Of a stretch of DNA of 7,718 nucleotides, positions 6,114 to 7,718 are shown in pieces. Made by a program: the position numbers and the translations under genes. The stretch's first letter is position 1, and each line of letters starts with the position of its first letter. The notes under the pieces are model-generated. The model did not search any database, was not told the DNA's origin, and saw only the letters and a list, made by a program, of their open reading frames with translations. The stretch lies in NCBI GenBank assembly GCA_003557825.1, contig PWNM01000464.1, positions 1 to 7,718 of the forward strand, in the 5' to 3' direction. The DNA is from Candidatus Hydrogenedentota bacterium (GTDB lineage Bacteria > Hydrogenedentota > Hydrogenedentia > Hydrogenedentales > SLHB01).

Positions 6114-6482
6114 TTAGGCGTGCTTATGCTTCGCCACGAGCCGGGTGATCCACAAGTCGAGGTAGTCTTCGCCGAGTTCGCGGAGCACATCGACGCCTTC
6201 GCGTAGGCCGAATGCGATGGCTCGGTCCCGGGCCTGATGACGGGCATGCCGTCGCTCGTCTTCGGTCAGTTTGCCGTCTGCGCGGGCCGCCTTGATGGCC
6301 GCCACATAGGTGCGGTAGGTCTCCTCGACGCCGGCCTCGAGGGCTTCGAGGGCCCGCTCGCGCCGGGCGTTTCGCCGCCGATTGAACCAATCGCTCGACT
6401 TGAACAAGGCCCACGCGCCGCCCAACACGGTGCCGATAAACGCCAGGCCCAAATCGCTGTGAAATAACTCGCTCAGATTCAT
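6114..6482 (-). CDS. Small one-pass membrane protein, holin candidate
   Basis: The protein has 122 residues. After a short N-terminus (MNLSELFHSD) comes one hydrophobic segment at about 11-28 (LGLAFIGTVLGGAWALF). An Arg-rich stretch (NRRRNARRERALEALEAG) and a charged helical region follow (ADGKLTEDERRHARHQARDR, then a stretch ending in LVAKHKHA). Phage and prophage proteins with one N-terminal membrane helix, an amphipathic tail and a DGKLTxEER-type motif are often annotated as holins or holin-like, and the M15 peptidase gene just upstream fits a lysis pair. GAGGAG lies 7 bases before the ATG at 6482, which rules out longer versions. A hairpin follows the stop. The membrane topology is clear; the holin role is inferred from context. 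Confidence 0.7.
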   Translation of the reverse strand: MNLSELFHSDLGLAFIGTVLGGAWALFKSSDWFNRRRNARRERALEALEAGVEETYRTYVAAIKAARADGKLTEDERRHARHQARDRAIAFGLREGVDVLRELGEDYLDLWITRLVAKHKHA

Positions 6483-6514
6483 GGTCACACTCCTCTTCCT
6501 GTTGTTGGTGATGG

Positions 6515-6982
6515 TCAACGACCCCGATGCCGGTTGTCCGCATGAACATGGCCATCGCAGTAGTCGTCCTTTACCCAATCGAAATAGCGGCGGCATACCT
6601 TGCCCACGGTCCGCTGAGCCACCCGTTCGCCCGTCCGGGGCACGACCGCCACCAGGTCTACGGCAATGCCGCCATGCCGGGCCAGATGCATCGAATTGCG
6701 CGACACCAACCCGCCCTCATCGGTCCAGCCCAGCCGCGCCGCCAGCCGCTCGTTGTCCTGGTCGGTGCGTATCGCTCCGGTAATGAGGATCCACACGGTT
6801 TCTCCCGCAAGGGTTCCCAAGTCCCGTCGGACCCGTTCGAGGGATTCGAGGATGCTCCCGTGGACCATGGCCAGGCCGTCGGCGTTTTCAAATTCCCGAA
6901 GCCGAAAATGGGAGACATCGCGTCCGTCCAGTCGGGTCAGAAGCGGCGCATCGTTTCTAGTCCGGGTAGAGGGGTCGCACAT
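6515..6982 (-). CDS. M15-type peptidase (D-Ala-D-Ala carboxypeptidase/endolysin-like)
   Basis: This 155-residue protein resembles phage-borne zinc peptidases of the M15 family, which cut peptidoglycan peptides. The N-terminus has the typical SHFRLREFENADG (24-36) and a helix VHGSILESLERVRRDL. Next come ITGAIRT (67-73), in the place of the family's conserved Arg motif, and SMHLARHGGIAVDL (97-110), where H99 and D109 would bind zinc. Last is GHVHAD (144-149), giving the final His ligand. The usual motif is SxHxxGxAxD, so this one carries about three extra residues between His and Gly. The ATG at 6982 overlaps the preceding gene by 26 bases and has no clear Shine-Dalgarno. No signal peptide is seen, in keeping with release through a holin, whose candidate gene follows 32 bases later. 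An endolysin role is likely; a tail-associated enzyme is the main alternative. Confidence 0.78.
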   Translation of the reverse strand: MCDPSTRTRNDAPLLTRLDGRDVSHFRLREFENADGLAMVHGSILESLERVRRDLGTLAGETVWILITGAIRTDQDNERLAARLGWTDEGGLVSRNSMHLARHGGIAVDLVAVVPRTGERVAQRTVGKVCRRYFDWVKDDYCDGHVHADNRHRGR

Positions 6983-7484
6983 CGATCAGGTATCCATTGA
7001 TTGCGTCATACGTCGCCCGAATGCTGGTCATACCGGGGCGCAGATAGACATGGGCCAAGGGCATACAATCGGCATCGGCCGCAGGCGCGCTGGGCGTGTC
7101 CGATTCCGTGCCCGATTTGATGGTGACATCCCAATCGGCCAACCGAGCCTGCACCAGATCCATCCGGGGTTGGCTGACAGGCGGCGTGACGGGAGCCGTC
7201 TCGAAAGGTTCATCGAGCCGGTAGGGCATGCGCGAAATGAAGGCCCACCCCGGCTGGACGACTACCGTAAGCCCCGTTGGTTGGGCCGGCGTCACCTCGA
7301 GATCGCCCGCCGTCAGTCCGGCCACGACGCCATCCGCGCCGCCGCCGGTCATGTTGATCAGCACATAGGCCATCTCCAGGGCCGCGGCGATCCGGTCGTC
7401 CCACAGATTGAGTTTCGCCGACGCCACGGGCCGTTCCTGATAGGCCCAAGGCGTCCGCACATAGGCATGGCCTTTCAACGCCAT
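6957..7484 (-). CDS. Phage tail/appendage-type structural protein
   Basis: The protein has 175 residues with no membrane segment. The N-terminal third (KLNLWDDRIAAALEMAYVLI, 25-44) is probably helical. The rest looks beta-rich, with QPGWAFISRMPYRL (77-90), PRMDLVQARL (106-115), SGTES..PSAPAADADCMPLAHVYL (124-148) and RPGMTSIRATYD. This pattern, a self-description of values followed by a PRxDLV strand and a PLAxVYxxxG strand, is familiar from distal tail, baseplate or tail-fibre-attachment proteins of phages and prophages, but I cannot name a family. AAGGAGG lies 8 bases before the ATG at 7484. It follows an unidentified gene by 20 bases and overlaps the M15 gene, so it belongs to one transcript. 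The structural role is inferred. Confidence 0.65.
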   Translation of the reverse strand: MALKGHAYVRTPWAYQERPVASAKLNLWDDRIAAALEMAYVLINMTGGGADGVVAGLTAGDLEVTPAQPTGLTVVVQPGWAFISRMPYRLDEPFETAPVTPPVSQPRMDLVQARLADWDVTIKSGTESDTPSAPAADADCMPLAHVYLRPGMTSIRATYDAINGYLIDVRPLYPD

Positions 7485-7504
7485 TCGGTGTTCCTCCTTG
7501 TTGG

Positions 7505-7718
7505 TTAGTCGAGATGCCGTCCGCTGTCAAGACCGACCGCCGGATCGTCCAAGCCAAATTGGAAGTAGGTCCCTGCGGCGGGTTGGCTCCGTCGCACCAC
7601 GGCCAGCGGATTCGTGACCGAACGCAACGGCGGCATCAAGGTGAGTTCCGTTTCCAGTCGGACGCCGCGGATTCGATGCCGTACGGTTCGCACCCGGCCC
7701 ACCTGCTCCCCATCGAAA
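7505..7718 (-). CDS. C-terminus of an unidentified phage-like protein (partial)
   Basis: An open frame enters from beyond the window edge and ends at the TAA at 7505, giving about 71 residues. Visible segments include RHRIRGVRLETELTLMPPLR, then TNPLAVVRRSQPAAGTYFQF and GLDDPAVGLDSGRHLD. The Arg/Leu-rich start and the later Gly/Asp-rich turn region contain no motif I can assign. It is 20 bases upstream of the tail-type gene and in the same direction, so a tail or baseplate protein is the most likely class. A GTG at 7702 is in frame, but the frame is open above it, so the true start is probably outside. Confidence 0.55.
   Translation of the reverse strand, partial: FDGEQVGRVRTVRHRIRGVRLETELTLMPPLRSVTNPLAVVRRSQPAAGTYFQFGLDDPAVGLDSGRHLD

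Noticed and set aside
5919..6206. A 95-codon plus-strand frame covering the AT-rich spacer
   Set aside because: It crosses the GC hairpin and runs antisense into the membrane protein gene, with no Shine-Dalgarno and Arg-rich low-quality sequence.
6483..6596. A 38-residue longer version of the holin candidate
   Set aside because: The extension overlaps the M15 gene and the ATG at 6482 has GAGGAG 7 bases upstream.
1..7718. CRISPR arrays, tRNA or rRNA genes, insertion sequences, toxin-antitoxin pairs or known defence genes
   Set aside because: None was seen: no regularly spaced repeats, no terminal inverted repeats around a transposase, and no matching protein motifs.

Overview
The window comes from a GC-rich bacterium (about 60% G+C by eye) that uses the MEP isoprenoid pathway. 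All convincing genes lie on the minus strand and are transcribed from high to low coordinates. Several start at GTG. The species cannot be named from this sequence. The IspD/IspF/TlyA/RecN grouping with a membrane PIN-TRAM protein and the high GC would fit several phyla, including little-cultured ones, so any phylum label would be a guess.

Layout, in transcription order. (1) 7718-6114 is a phage-like cassette: the C-terminus of an unidentified protein, a tail or appendage-type protein, an M15-family peptidase (endolysin candidate) and a one-pass membrane protein (holin candidate). It ends at a perfect GC hairpin at 6071-6101. (2) 6070-5830 is an AT-rich gap whose downstream part carries a strong sigma-70-type promoter. 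(3) 5829-5677 encodes a 50-residue CxxC...HxxC putative zinc-binding protein with an excellent ribosome binding site, closed by two strong hairpins, one with a U7 tract. (4) 5676-5335 is a gene-free stretch of about 340 bases holding those hairpins and the accA leader. (5) 5334-4041 holds accA and a YggU/UPF0235 gene. (6) 4040-3912 is an intergenic region with inverted repeats. (7) 3911-1 is a compact operon: PIN-TRAM membrane protein, ispD, ispF, tlyA and recN (cut by the window edge). Its genes overlap or sit a few bases apart.

The operon and accA are housekeeping genes: two MEP steps for isoprenoid precursors, malonyl-CoA formation, ribosomal RNA 2'-O-methylation and double-strand break repair. 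The cassette at 6114-7718 looks like the tail and lysis end of a prophage or tail-like particle locus inserted upstream of them. No CRISPR array, tRNA, rRNA, insertion sequence or clear new defence system was seen. The most interesting parts are the phage/chromosome junction, the M15 protein with an unusually spaced metal motif, and the tiny zinc-binding gene with its strong expression signals.
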